Assembly (NCBI GenBank): GCA_018725275.1
Contig: QLUC01000015.1
Span: 1-18,738, forward strand
DNA length: 18,738 nucleotides
Source of the DNA: Bacillota bacterium
Lineage (GTDB): Bacteria; Bacillota; UBA994
Direction: 5' to 3'
Positions 7,917 through 16,156 of this stretch are shown here, piece by piece. The stretch's first letter is position 1. Each line of letters opens with the position of its first letter. Position numbers and translations under genes: made by a program. Under the pieces are notes generated by a model that saw only the letters and a list, made by a program, of their open reading frames with translations, was not told the DNA's origin and searched no databases.

Positions 7917-8894
7917 TTGCCCCCACTCTCTACTTTTTTTATCGCGTATATCCGCTCCTTGCCGCAGTACCTACTGTCGCCCATGTTCTATGTGGTAGTT
8001 GTGCTCATTGCCCTGCAGTACCGGCGGGCGGCGGCGTTAGAGCGCCGTATTTATGGGCGTACCAAGCAAAACGTGTTGTGGCAGGTGCTCTCGTCGCTCG
8101 TTTTTGGCGTACTTGGCGGGGTCCTCGGGAGCATTTTGCTGCTTAGTATCGGTGTGACCCTCAGCGGCAACTGGCTTATCTATATTTGGGTGGTAGCGAT
8201 CTTATTGGCTTTTATCTCGGCGAGGCTGATGTGTTTTGCCTATGCCGGGGGGCTGGTGGCGCTCTGTACCTTGGTTTTCGGGTGGCCCGCGATTGATATT
8301 CCCTCCCTGCTCGCCTTGGTGGCCTTGCTTCATGCGGTGGAAAGCATCCTCATGTACTTATCCGGACACATGGGCGCCATGCTCGTCAACGTCAAGAACT
8401 GGCGAGGAGAAATCGTCGCCGGGTACAGCCTGCAAAAGTTTTGGCCGGTGCCACTCTTGGCGCTACTCGCGCTGCCGATGCCTATGCCCCCAGGTGTCGC
8501 GACCATCCCCATGCCCGAGTGGTGGCCCCTTATCTTGCCTCAAGGGCTGGGCGCATCCTTTAGTTTTTGGATGATCCCCATAGTGGCTGGTCTTGGCTAT
8601 GGGGAGCTGGCGATAACCACCACGCCGCGGCAAAAGGCCAAACAATCGGCCTTCAAGTTAGCGGCTTACAGTGCGGTGCTCTTTGCCTTGGCCTACTTGG
8701 CGACTCGCTCGGCAGTCTTTCTCTATGTCGCCGCCTTGTTTGCGCCCCTTGGTCATGAACTCTTGGTGTGGACGGCTAACCGGCAAGAAATGAACGGTGT
8801 GCCCTTGGCCCGTGTCCCCGCCGAAACTGACCTCTATCTTGAGACCAAATTTTCGAGCCCGCTGGACTACCTAGTGCGGCTCTGGCGCAGGTGA
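7917..8894 (+). CDS. MinJ-like polytopic membrane protein lacking a PDZ domain
   Basis: This is a 325-residue protein with about eight hydrophobic segments (near 18-35, 55-80, 86-105, 108-123, 128-148, 175-192, 210-230 and 248-280). Its place after ftsEX and the hydrolase and before uvrB matches the MinJ/'PDZ domain-containing' division-site protein of other Bacillota. The segment near FAPLGHELLVWTANRQEMNGVPL (275-297) resembles the boundary that normally precedes the PDZ domain. Here the protein ends only about 28 residues later and uvrB begins at once, so there is no PDZ domain. The family assignment leans partly on context. The start is TTG at 7917, supported by the strong ribosome site AAAGGAGG (7901-7908) 8 bases upstream; no nearby ATG fits. 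In B. subtilis MinJ bridges DivIVA and MinD; a similar scaffold role here is only inferred. Confidence 0.65.
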   Translation: MPPLSTFFIAYIRSLPQYLLSPMFYVVVVLIALQYRRAAALERRIYGRTKQNVLWQVLSSLVFGVLGGVLGSILLLSIGVTLSGNWLIYIWVVAILLAFISARLMCFAYAGGLVALCTLVFGWPAIDIPSLLALVALLHAVESILMYLSGHMGAMLVNVKNWRGEIVAGYSLQKFWPVPLLALLALPMPMPPGVATIPMPEWWPLILPQGLGASFSFWMIPIVAGLGYGELAITTTPRQKAKQSAFKLAAYSAVLFALAYLATRSAVFLYVAALFAPLGHELLVWTANRQEMNGVPLARVPAETDLYLETKFSSPLDYLVRLWRR

Positions 8895-10873
8895 TGTCTT
8901 TGTTCAATTTGGTGAGTGAATTTCGTCCCACGGGGGACCAACCCGAGGCCATCGCCAAACTAGGCCGTGGCCTCGCGGACGGTGCCCGCGAACAGGTGCT
9001 CCTCGGCGTGACCGGCTCGGGCAAGACCTACACCATTGCCAATGTGGTCGCCGCCATCAACCGACCCACCTTGGTCCTGGCCCACAACAAAACCCTGGCC
9101 GCCCAGCTCTGCGGAGAGTTTCGCCAGTTTTTCCCCCATAATGCGGTAGAGTACTTTGTCAGTTACTACGATTACTACCAGCCTGAAGCCTACATACCGC
9201 GCACCGATACCTACATCGAGAAGGATGCCCAAATAAATGAAGAAATAGACAAATTACGTCACTCGGCCACTTCAGCCTTGCTCGAGCGGCGCGATGTCAT
9301 TATTGTGGCCAGCGTCAGCTGCATCTATGGTCTGGGTAGCCCGACCGAGTATGCGGAAAACGCCGTCTCACTGCGCGTTGGTATGCACCGGGAGCGCAAT
9401 GAATTATTGCGGCGCCTCGTCGCCATGCAGTACGTGCGCAATGACATCGCTTTTGAACGTGGGACCTTCAGGGTGCGTGGCGACAGTGTCGAAATTATCC
9501 CTGCCGCACAAATGGAGAGAGCACTGCGCGTAGAGTTTTTCGGCAGCGAGATTGAGCGCATCACCGAAATAGACACCTTGACCGGCGAGATACTCGGACG
9601 GCGCAACCATGTGGCCATCTTTCCCGCTTCGCACTTTGTCACCAGCAGTGACAAGCTACAGTTGGCCATTGTGCGCATTGAAAGCGAGCTGCAGTCCAGG
9701 CTCAGCGAACTGAGGGCTCAGGATAAAATCCTCGAGGCCCAGCGCCTTGAGCAGCGCTGCCGATATGACCTCGAGATGATGCGGGAAGTGGGTTTTTGCT
9801 CAGGCATAGAGAATTATTCGCGCCACTTAGAGGGTCGGGATGCCGGCACGCCGCCCCACACCCTCCTCGATTACTTCCCCCAGGACTTCTTGCTGGTGGT
9901 CGATGAGTCCCATGTCACCCTTCCCCAGGTCCGCGGCATGTATGCCGGCGACCGTTCGCGGAAGACGGTCTTGGTCGAGCATGGTTTTCGCCTGCCCTCG
10001 GCCATGGATAATCGGCCCCTGACCTTTGCGGAGTTCAATGACCGTTTCCCCCAAGTGATCTATGTATCCGCCACTCCGGCGGCCTATGAACTCGCGCGGA
10101 GCGCGCAAGTGGTCGAGCAAATAATCCGTCCGACCGGATTGACCGACCCAGAAATATCTGTCCGGCCAACGCGCGGGCAAGTTGATGACTTGTACGGCGA
10201 GATTCGCCGCCGTACAGAGGCAGACGAGAGGGTCTTGGTCACCACCCTCACCAAGCGGATGGCGGAGGACCTCACTGACTACTACAAGGAGATGGGCGTT
10301 AAAGTGCGCTACCTGCACTCCGACATCGAGACCCTCGAACGCATGAGCATTTTGCGCTCGCTCCGCCTCGGTGAGTTTGATGTTCTGGTCGGTATCAATT
10401 TGCTGCGAGAGGGGCTCGACCTGCCGGAGGTCTCCCTAGTCGCCATTCTCGATGCGGATAAAGAAGGCTTCTTGCGTTCCGGCCCCTCGCTCATCCAGAC
10501 CATCGGCCGTGCGGCGCGGAATGTCCATGGCAGTGTCATCATGTATGCCGATAGAATGACCGATTCTATGCGGTTGGCCATCGGGGAAACGGATCGTCGG
10601 CGCGAACGGCAAAGGGAGTACAACCGCGAGCACCACATTGTACCCACCACCGTCAGCAAGAAAGTCCATGATATAATCGAAGCCACCTTGGCCATCGACA
10701 GCCAAGAGGAGGCCGGTGCGGCCGGCTCGCGTTTTACGACCATGACCGCGAGCGAAAAAGCCAAGGTGCTGAAACAGGTGGAGGCTGATATGAAAACCGC
10801 GGCTAAGGCGCTGCAGTTTGAGCGCGCCGCCACCCTGCGCGACTTACTTATTGAACTGAAGGCAAAATTGTAA
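8894..10873 (+). CDS. uvrB: Excinuclease ABC subunit B
   Basis: UvrB is the damage-verifying helicase-like subunit of nucleotide excision repair. It is handed DNA by UvrA and then recruits UvrC. At 659 residues the length is standard. Walker A is GVTGSGKT (38-45). The DNA-clamping beta-hairpin includes YYDYYQPEAY (91-100). DESH (337-340) is the Walker B box and VSATP (391-395) follows. Motif V covers GINLLREGLDLPEV (about 500-513) and motif VI QTIGRAARN (535-543). A C-terminal UVR domain (about 622-657) binds UvrC. ATG 8894 overlaps the stop of the previous gene as TGATG. GTG 8891 is possible but gives an odd extra Met. No strong ribosome site precedes it, so translation is probably coupled to the MinJ-like gene. 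No LexA box is visible near it, unlike uvrA. Confidence 0.97.
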   Translation: MSLFNLVSEFRPTGDQPEAIAKLGRGLADGAREQVLLGVTGSGKTYTIANVVAAINRPTLVLAHNKTLAAQLCGEFRQFFPHNAVEYFVSYYDYYQPEAYIPRTDTYIEKDAQINEEIDKLRHSATSALLERRDVIIVASVSCIYGLGSPTEYAENAVSLRVGMHRERNELLRRLVAMQYVRNDIAFERGTFRVRGDSVEIIPAAQMERALRVEFFGSEIERITEIDTLTGEILGRRNHVAIFPASHFVTSSDKLQLAIVRIESELQSRLSELRAQDKILEAQRLEQRCRYDLEMMREVGFCSGIENYSRHLEGRDAGTPPHTLLDYFPQDFLLVVDESHVTLPQVRGMYAGDRSRKTVLVEHGFRLPSAMDNRPLTFAEFNDRFPQVIYVSATPAAYELARSAQVVEQIIRPTGLTDPEISVRPTRGQVDDLYGEIRRRTEADERVLVTTLTKRMAEDLTDYYKEMGVKVRYLHSDIETLERMSILRSLRLGEFDVLVGINLLREGLDLPEVSLVAILDADKEGFLRSGPSLIQTIGRAARNVHGSVIMYADRMTDSMRLAIGETDRRRERQREYNREHHIVPTTVSKKVHDIIEATLAIDSQEEAGAAGSRFTTMTASEKAKVLKQVEADMKTAAKALQFERAATLRDLLIELKAKL

Positions 10874-11061
10874 GGCGTTGATAACCCTTGCAAAGCCGCG
10901 ATAACAGGGGGAAAACGGCTCCCTGTGTGCGCCTTAGTGCCAAGGTGATGTGCCACGGTCATTGGCAGGCACGGGCGGGTTCGGGTTGTCCTTTACGCGA
11001 AAGGGCCTTGGTGATAGACTATCCATTGAGTGCGGTTCGCACGAAAAGGAGTCAATGACTA
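10874..11061 (+). other. Intergenic region with several short inverted repeats
   Basis: This 188-bp spacer lies between uvrB and the small Cys-rich gene. It contains several short hairpin candidates: ACAGGG/CCCTGT (10904-10909 with 10921-10926), TGCCAA/TTGGCA (10938-10943 with 10962-10967) competing with GTGCC/GGCAC (10950-10954 with 10968-10972), GTCCTTT/AAAGGGC with one G-T pair (10988-10994 with 11000-11006), and GTGCG/CGCAC (11030-11034 with 11038-11042). None has a clear U-tract. No convincing promoter is seen. It could hold the leader of the small gene or a structured RNA, or nothing. Confidence 0.35.
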
Positions 11062-11292
11062 ATGTGTAATTGTCGCGAAATCTTGCTTACGCCCGGCTCA
11101 GAAAAGGAGCTGAGGTTCGTCCGTGCCGACAGACCTCGCCTGGTGCTCGGGAATGGCAAACCACTTATTTTTCAAATAGTCTGCGTCACCGAAGGCAGCG
11201 GCGGCCGCGAGGTAGTCCTCGGCTGTGAGTGTTGCGGCTCGCGCCATGTAGCGAAGATAAATGGTCGGTACTCGGTTGAACTTCTCAAGTAA
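11062..11292 (+). CDS. Small Cys-rich protein of unknown function
   Basis: This predicted protein has 76 residues and I do not recognise its family. It starts MCNC and holds six cysteines (C2, C4, C41, C55, C57, C58) plus H62. The C-terminal part, GCECCGSRHV, looks like half of a small zinc-binding knuckle, so metal binding is plausible but unproven. The middle is rich in alternating hydrophobic residues, suggesting a small beta fold. A good ribosome site (AAAGGAG, 11045-11051) lies 10 bases before the ATG at 11062. An ATG at 11055 in another frame gives only a 4-codon peptide that overlaps this start, which may be chance. The gene sits alone between uvrB and uvrA and is followed directly by a terminator, which supports it being a real unit. 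A minus-strand frame over the same bases (11098-11304) lacks a ribosome site and would run through the terminator. Confidence 0.6.
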   Translation: MCNCREILLTPGSEKELRFVRADRPRLVLGNGKPLIFQIVCVTEGSGGREVVLGCECCGSRHVAKINGRYSVELLK

Positions 11293-11328
11293 GGAGTTGT
11301 CCAAGAAAGGACAACTCTTCTTCCTTTT
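11292..11328 (+). terminator. Intrinsic terminator after the small Cys-rich gene
   Basis: GAGTTGTCC (11294-11302) pairs perfectly with GGACAACTC (11309-11317) around AAGAAA, with two more outer pairs including a G-T. The T-rich tract TTCTTCCTTTT follows. It starts right after the stop codon at 11290-11292 and ends just before the LexA box, so it insulates uvrA from upstream transcription. Confidence 0.85.
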
Positions 11329-11329
11329 A

Positions 11330-11343
11330 CGAATATATGTTCG
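11330..11343 (+). promoter_or_regulatory. LexA (DinR-type) SOS operator upstream of uvrA
   Basis: CGAATATATGTTCG differs at one base from the Gram-positive LexA consensus CGAAC-N4-GTTCG. It overlaps the -35 position of the uvrA promoter, which is where a repressor would block RNA polymerase. The match is seen in the sequence. Control by LexA is inferred from the known SOS induction of uvrA in Bacillota. Confidence 0.82.
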
Positions 11344-11368
11344 CTTTTTTTAGCGCGTATGATATAAT
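11340..11368 (+). promoter_or_regulatory. uvrA promoter with extended -10
   Basis: TATAAT (11363-11368) is preceded by TGA, giving an extended -10 (TGnTATAAT). At a 17-bp spacing the -35 is the weak TTCGCT (11340-11345), lying in the LexA box. The start of transcription would be near 11375, leaving a leader of about 27 bases before the GTG start of uvrA. Confidence 0.8.
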
Positions 11369-11401
11369 CTTTCTAGCAAAATACGTCGAGGAGTTGGCTC
11401 G

Positions 11402-14245
11402 GTGCAAAAATATATCTCTGTCCGGGGGGCCCGACAGCACAATCTCAAGAATATCAATGTCGACATCCCGCGCGATCAACTGGTCGTTATCACCGGACTC
11501 AGCGGTTCGGGCAAGTCCTCCCTCGCTTTCGATACCATCTATGCCGAGGGGCAGCGCCGCTATGTCGAGTCTCTCTCCGCCTACGCTCGCCAATTTCTTG
11601 GGCAGATGGATAAACCCGATGTGGACAGCATTGAGGGGCTGTCGCCAGCTATTTCCATAGATCAGAAGACCACCAGTCGCAACCCTCGGTCCACAGTCGG
11701 CACCGTGACCGAGGTTTACGATTATTTGCGCTTGCTCTTTGCGCGGGTGGGTCGGCCTTTCTGCCCGCACTGTCACATCCCCATCGCCCAGCAGACGGTG
11801 GACCAAGTAGTCGACCAGGTGAGCAAGTGGCCGGAGGGCACTAGGCTCATGGTCTTGGCACCCGTGGTTCGCGGCAAGAAAGGTGAACATGCCAAAGTAA
11901 TCGAAGACTTGCGCCGGGGGGGTTATGTGCGCGCGCGCATTGATGGCGAAGTGCGCGAGCTCGGAGAGCCGATTGAGCTTGAGAAAACCCGCAGTCATAC
12001 CATCGAAGTGGTGGTGGACCGCATCGTCCGGAGGGGGGACATCGCCTCGCGCTTGGCAGATTCCATTGAGACCGCGACCAACCTTTCTTCCGGCCTCGTT
12101 ATCATCCACAATTTGGCGGGCGAGGAGGTGCTGTTTAGTCTAAGCATGGGCTGCACCGAATGCGGCTTTAGTTTTGGGGAAATAGCACCGCGCCTTTTCT
12201 CTTTCAACTCCCCCTTTGGTGCCTGCCCTGATTGCGGGGGATTGGGCTCGAACATGGAAGTGGACCCGAGCCTGGTCGTGCCGGACCTGCGCAAATCGCT
12301 ACTAGACGGGGCGATTTCGCCCTGGTCGGCCAGCAGCAGCTCCTACTACCCCCGCCTCTATGCGGCTCTGGAAGAGAATTTTGGCATCAAGGCGGATGCC
12401 CCCCTCATCGACCTGACCAAGGAACAACAGCAGCTCTTGCTTTACGGCAATGATAAGCAGAAGATCACCCTCGATTATGAGCAGGATGGCCATAGCCGCC
12501 GCTACAGTACCTACTTCAAAGGTGTGGTGGCCATGGTGGATCGCAATTATCGCGAGACGACCTCAGAGTATATCCGGGAGGAACTCGAAAACTATATGAG
12601 CTCGCGCGCCTGCCCCACCTGCGGGGGTTTAAGGCTCAAACCCGAGGCCTTGGCCGTCAGGGTGGGGGGAATGAATATTGCCGAAGTGACGGCCCTGACC
12701 ATTGCCGAAGGGCTCCATTTCTTTCGGCAACTGGAGCTTGGCGAAAAGGACGCCTACATCGCCCGCCAGATTCTTAAAGAAATCACCGAGCGCCTGGGCT
12801 TCTTGGTCAATGTCGGCTTGTACTACATTACCTTAGCCCGCAAAGCCGGGAGTCTTTCGGGAGGCGAGGCCCAGCGCATCCGCTTAGCCACCCAGATTGG
12901 CTCGAGCTTGATGGGCGTGGTCTATATCCTCGATGAACCGAGCATCGGTCTGCATCAGCGCGATAATGAGCGGCTCATCCAGACCCTCAAACATCTGCGC
13001 GACTTAGGCAATACCGTCATCGTGGTGGAACACGACGAGGACACCATGCGCCACGCGGACCATATCATCGACATGGGACCGGGGGCGGGCACCCATGGGG
13101 GGGCCATTGTCGCCACGGGCACGATGGAGCAAATTTGCCAAAGTGCCGATTCCCTAACGGGTGCCTACCTCAGTGGGCGTAAGGCCGTGGCTGTGCCCAG
13201 GCATCGGCGTCAGCCCAATGGCAAGTGGCTCGAAGTCTTTGGGGCGGCAGAGAACAACCTGCGCCAGCTCGATGTGCGCTTCCCGCTGGGGCTGTTCATC
13301 TGTGTGACCGGCGTCTCCGGTTCAGGCAAGAGCACCTTGGTCAATGAAATACTTTACAAGCGCTTGGCGCAGGAGTTTGGCGGCAGTAAAGCCAGGCCGG
13401 GGGCCCACCGCGGCGTAGCCGGCCTCGAATACATCGATAAAGTAATCGAAATTGACCAGTCACCAATCGGTCGCACTCCACGCTCAAACCCGGCAACATA
13501 CACCGGCACATTTGAACTCATCCGACAACTCTTTGCCCAAACCAATGAGGCCAAGATGCGCGGGTACAAGCCGGGCCGCTTTAGCTTTAACATCAAGGGT
13601 GGCCGTTGTGAGGCCTGCAAGGGCGATGGCATCATCAAGATTGAAATGCACTTCTTGCCGGATGTCTATGTTCCCTGCGAGGTGTGCAAGGGCAAGCGCT
13701 ACAGCCGGGAGACCCTCGAAGTGAAGTTTAAAGGGCAGAACATTGCGGACGTCCTCGACATGACCATTCTTCAGGCCGCGGAGTTCTTCGGCAATATGCC
13801 GCGCGTGGAGCGCAAGCTCCAGACCCTGTGCGATGTGGGCCTAGGCTACATCAAGCTGGGGCAGCCGGCCACCACCCTCTCGGGGGGGGAGGCGCAGCGG
13901 GTCAAGCTCGCGACCGAATTGGCGCGCCGCAGCAATGGCAAGACTCTCTATATTTTAGACGAACCCACTACAGGACTGCACATCGTGGACATTCATCGCC
14001 TGCTCGGCGTGCTCAACCGTTTGGTGGAGTCGGGCGATACCGTCTTGGTCATCGAGCACAACCTCGATGTCATCAAGACTGCGGACTACCTCATTGATCT
14101 CGGTCCGGAGGGAGGCATCGGCGGAGGACAAGTTGTCGCCACCGGCACCCCGGAGGAAGTCAGCCAAGCACCGGGGAGCCATACCGGACATTTCTTGACG
14201 CGGGTGCTGGCCAGTAGGAGCGGTGGTGAGCAAGGTGAGCTTTGA
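11402..14245 (+). CDS. uvrA: Excinuclease ABC subunit A
   Basis: UvrA is the dimeric DNA-damage sensor of nucleotide excision repair, a double ABC ATPase. It has 947 residues, full length. Walker A sites are GLSGSGKSS (32-40) and GVSGSGKST (about 638). ABC signatures are SGGEAQRIRLATQ (about 486) and SGGEAQRVKLATE (about 827). Zinc modules are visible as CPHC (121-124), as CTEC with CPDC (about 250-280), and as CEAC with CEVC (about 735-765), the last flanking the DNA-binding hairpin. The start is GTG 11402 with GAGGAG (11388-11393) 8 bases upstream. It has its own extended -10 promoter overlapped by a LexA box, and a terminator shields it from upstream. It overlaps uvrC by 20 bp, so the two are co-expressed. 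Confidence 0.98.
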   Translation: MQKYISVRGARQHNLKNINVDIPRDQLVVITGLSGSGKSSLAFDTIYAEGQRRYVESLSAYARQFLGQMDKPDVDSIEGLSPAISIDQKTTSRNPRSTVGTVTEVYDYLRLLFARVGRPFCPHCHIPIAQQTVDQVVDQVSKWPEGTRLMVLAPVVRGKKGEHAKVIEDLRRGGYVRARIDGEVRELGEPIELEKTRSHTIEVVVDRIVRRGDIASRLADSIETATNLSSGLVIIHNLAGEEVLFSLSMGCTECGFSFGEIAPRLFSFNSPFGACPDCGGLGSNMEVDPSLVVPDLRKSLLDGAISPWSASSSSYYPRLYAALEENFGIKADAPLIDLTKEQQQLLLYGNDKQKITLDYEQDGHSRRYSTYFKGVVAMVDRNYRETTSEYIREELENYMSSRACPTCGGLRLKPEALAVRVGGMNIAEVTALTIAEGLHFFRQLELGEKDAYIARQILKEITERLGFLVNVGLYYITLARKAGSLSGGEAQRIRLATQIGSSLMGVVYILDEPSIGLHQRDNERLIQTLKHLRDLGNTVIVVEHDEDTMRHADHIIDMGPGAGTHGGAIVATGTMEQICQSADSLTGAYLSGRKAVAVPRHRRQPNGKWLEVFGAAENNLRQLDVRFPLGLFICVTGVSGSGKSTLVNEILYKRLAQEFGGSKARPGAHRGVAGLEYIDKVIEIDQSPIGRTPRSNPATYTGTFELIRQLFAQTNEAKMRGYKPGRFSFNIKGGRCEACKGDGIIKIEMHFLPDVYVPCEVCKGKRYSRETLEVKFKGQNIADVLDMTILQAAEFFGNMPRVERKLQTLCDVGLGYIKLGQPATTLSGGEAQRVKLATELARRSNGKTLYILDEPTTGLHIVDIHRLLGVLNRLVESGDTVLVIEHNLDVIKTADYLIDLGPEGGIGGGQVVATGTPEEVSQAPGSHTGHFLTRVLASRSGGEQGEL

Positions 14246-16070
14246 GGACAAGCTCAGCCTAGTGCCGGGCCTCCCCGGCTGTTACCTGATGAAGGACGAC
14301 AATGGTGCGGTGCTCTATGTGGGCAAGGCGCGCGCCCTAAAGGCGAGGCTGCGCAGTTATTTTCAAGCCGGAGCTAGGCACGAGCCCAAGGTGGCGGCCA
14401 TGCTCGACAAAACGCAGGACTTTGAGTACATCATTACCGACACCGAACGCGAAGCCTTGGTGCTTGAGAGCAACCTCATCAAGGAACTTCGCCCCTACTA
14501 CAATATCCGCATCAAGGACGACAAACACTACCCATATTTGCGGCTCGCCGTTCAGGATATTTACCCCCGCCTGAGCATCGTTCGCCGCGTGAATAACGAT
14601 AAGGCGCGTTACTTTGGTCCCTACCCGAATGCGGCTGTCGTGCGCGATCTATTTAAGCTGCTGCGGCGCATCATTCCCCTCATGACCTGTGCGCGGGAGG
14701 TGGCTTATGGTGTTAAGAACGGCAGGGTCTGCCTTAATTATCACCTCAAACAATGTCTAGGGGTGTGCAGTGGCGAGGTCAGTGAAGCTGACTATCGGGA
14801 GTCGGTCAAAAAAGTTGAACTTCTGCTTGAGGGGAAGCACCGGACCTTGGTGGAAGCGCTCATGGAGCAAATGGAGCAAGAAGCCGCCAAAACGAATTAT
14901 GAGCGAGCCGCCACCCTGCGGGACCAAGTGCGCGCCATCGAGAGCCTGGCCGAGAAACAGAAATTTGACGCCGCCAAACACCTCGATCGTGACATAGTGG
15001 CCGTGGCCGGCGGTCTCGAAGAGGCGGCCGTAGCCGTCTTTCATATGCGGGAAGGGAAGGTTGTCGGCAGGGAGACGATATTCTTGGCCTGTCATGTGGC
15101 CCAGAGCAAGGAAGAAATAATGTCTGCCTTCGTAGCGCAGTACTATGCCACTTCTCCGGAGCTGCCCAAGGATATCATGCTCGATGTTTTACCGGCGGAC
15201 CAACCGGTGCTGGAAGAGGCTCTGTCTGGGCGGAAGGGTTCGAAGGTAGTGCTCAGTGTGCCCCAGAGAGGGGCAAACAAAGCCATGGTCGAACTGGCGC
15301 TGCGCAATGCGGCGCAGGCCTTGGCGGATAGATGGGTAAGCAGTGCCGGGAAGGACGAACTAGCTAAGAGGGGTCTGGCCGAATTGGCGCATCACCTCGG
15401 ATTGGCGGCCGGCCCCATGCGCATTGAGTGCTATGACATCTCCCATGTGCAGGGCAATTTTGCCGTGGGCTCGATGGTTGTCTTTCTTGATGGCCAACCG
15501 GCGCGCTCGCTTTATCGCCGTTTTCGCATCAAATGGGTGGTGGGGCAGAACGACTACGCCGCCCTGCACGAGGTCTTGACCCGGCGCCTCAACGCCTATC
15601 GGCAAAAACAGCAGAAGTTCACCCCCTTGCCCGATTTGGCAATTATCGACGGTGGGCGCGGGCAACTCAGCGCGGCCCTTGACGCCTTCAGGCAGGAGGA
15701 GTGTTTTGACGTTCCGGTGGTGGCCTTGGCCAAGGCGCGGGAAGAAGTTTTTTTGCCCGGGCGGGAAAAACCCCTCGTCCTCCCTCCGCACACCCAAGGG
15801 CACTACCTCTTGCAGCGGGTGCGCGATGAGGCCCACCGTTTTGCCCTCGCCTACCATCAAAAACTCCGCGCCGCGGCGCAGGTGTCCTCACGCCTTGAGA
15901 GCTGCCCCGGTATCGGGGCGAGCCGGAGAGCGGCACTCCTCAAGCATTTTGGTGGTATGCAGGCGCTTGAGAATGCTACTATGGCGGAGATTCTGGCCGT
16001 TAAAGGCCTTAACGCGGGTCTCGCGGCTCGCCTTTGGGCCTTTCTGCATGAAGATAAAGTGACAAAATAG
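14226..16070 (+). CDS. uvrC: Excinuclease ABC subunit C
   Basis: UvrC makes the two incisions on either side of the lesion once UvrB is bound. It has 614 residues, standard length. The N-terminal GIY-YIG nuclease covers about 14-95 (LPGCYLMKDDNGAVLYVGKA; E81 in the ALVLESNLIK segment is expected to bind metal). Four cysteines (C155, C169, C177, C181) match the spacing of the iron-sulfur site reported for E. coli UvrC. A UVR domain for UvrB contact lies at about 200-240. The C-terminal RNase H-like nuclease includes ECYDISHVQG (about 400) and IIDGGRGQL (about 477). A tandem helix-hairpin-helix runs from about 555 to 610. Of the clustered GTG codons I prefer 14226 for its spacing from TAGGAG (14215-14220); 14223 and 14235 are alternatives. 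It is coupled to uvrA and shares its promoter. Confidence 0.97.
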   Translation: MSKVSFEDKLSLVPGLPGCYLMKDDNGAVLYVGKARALKARLRSYFQAGARHEPKVAAMLDKTQDFEYIITDTEREALVLESNLIKELRPYYNIRIKDDKHYPYLRLAVQDIYPRLSIVRRVNNDKARYFGPYPNAAVVRDLFKLLRRIIPLMTCAREVAYGVKNGRVCLNYHLKQCLGVCSGEVSEADYRESVKKVELLLEGKHRTLVEALMEQMEQEAAKTNYERAATLRDQVRAIESLAEKQKFDAAKHLDRDIVAVAGGLEEAAVAVFHMREGKVVGRETIFLACHVAQSKEEIMSAFVAQYYATSPELPKDIMLDVLPADQPVLEEALSGRKGSKVVLSVPQRGANKAMVELALRNAAQALADRWVSSAGKDELAKRGLAELAHHLGLAAGPMRIECYDISHVQGNFAVGSMVVFLDGQPARSLYRRFRIKWVVGQNDYAALHEVLTRRLNAYRQKQQKFTPLPDLAIIDGGRGQLSAALDAFRQEECFDVPVVALAKAREEVFLPGREKPLVLPPHTQGHYLLQRVRDEAHRFALAYHQKLRAAAQVSSRLESCPGIGASRRAALLKHFGGMQALENATMAEILAVKGLNAGLAARLWAFLHEDKVTK

Positions 16071-16156
16071 GTGCTGTGACGACACCTTGCGGCAGGAATC
16101 CAGACTGCGGCGGCGAAGTATATCGGACAGATTTTTTACTTGTTGGAGGGTTAGTT

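Noticed and set aside
9827..10318. Minus-strand open frame of 163 residues inside uvrB
   Set aside because: It lies wholly antisense to conserved helicase motifs, with no recognisable domain.
10309..10962. Minus-strand open frame of 217 residues opposite the end of uvrB and the following gap
   Set aside because: It lies opposite a strongly conserved gene, has a Ser/Arg-rich composition typical of an antisense frame in high-G+C DNA, and matches no family I recognise.
11098..11304. Minus-strand open frame of 68 residues over the small Cys-rich gene
   Set aside because: It begins inside the terminator hairpin and lacks a ribosome site. The plus-strand frame has both a ribosome site and a following terminator.
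11327..12109. Minus-strand open frame of 260 residues opposite the start of uvrA
   Set aside because: It would cover the uvrA promoter and LexA box and the conserved first Walker A region. Its protein looks like an antisense shadow.
15360..15860. Minus-strand open frame of 166 residues inside uvrC
   Set aside because: It is antisense to the conserved RNase H-like nuclease domain, with no recognisable domain.
16076..16156. Upstream extension of the DnaD-domain protein
   Set aside because: There is no ribosome site before the GTG at 16076, and GGAGGG at 16145-16150 clearly serves the ATG at 16157.
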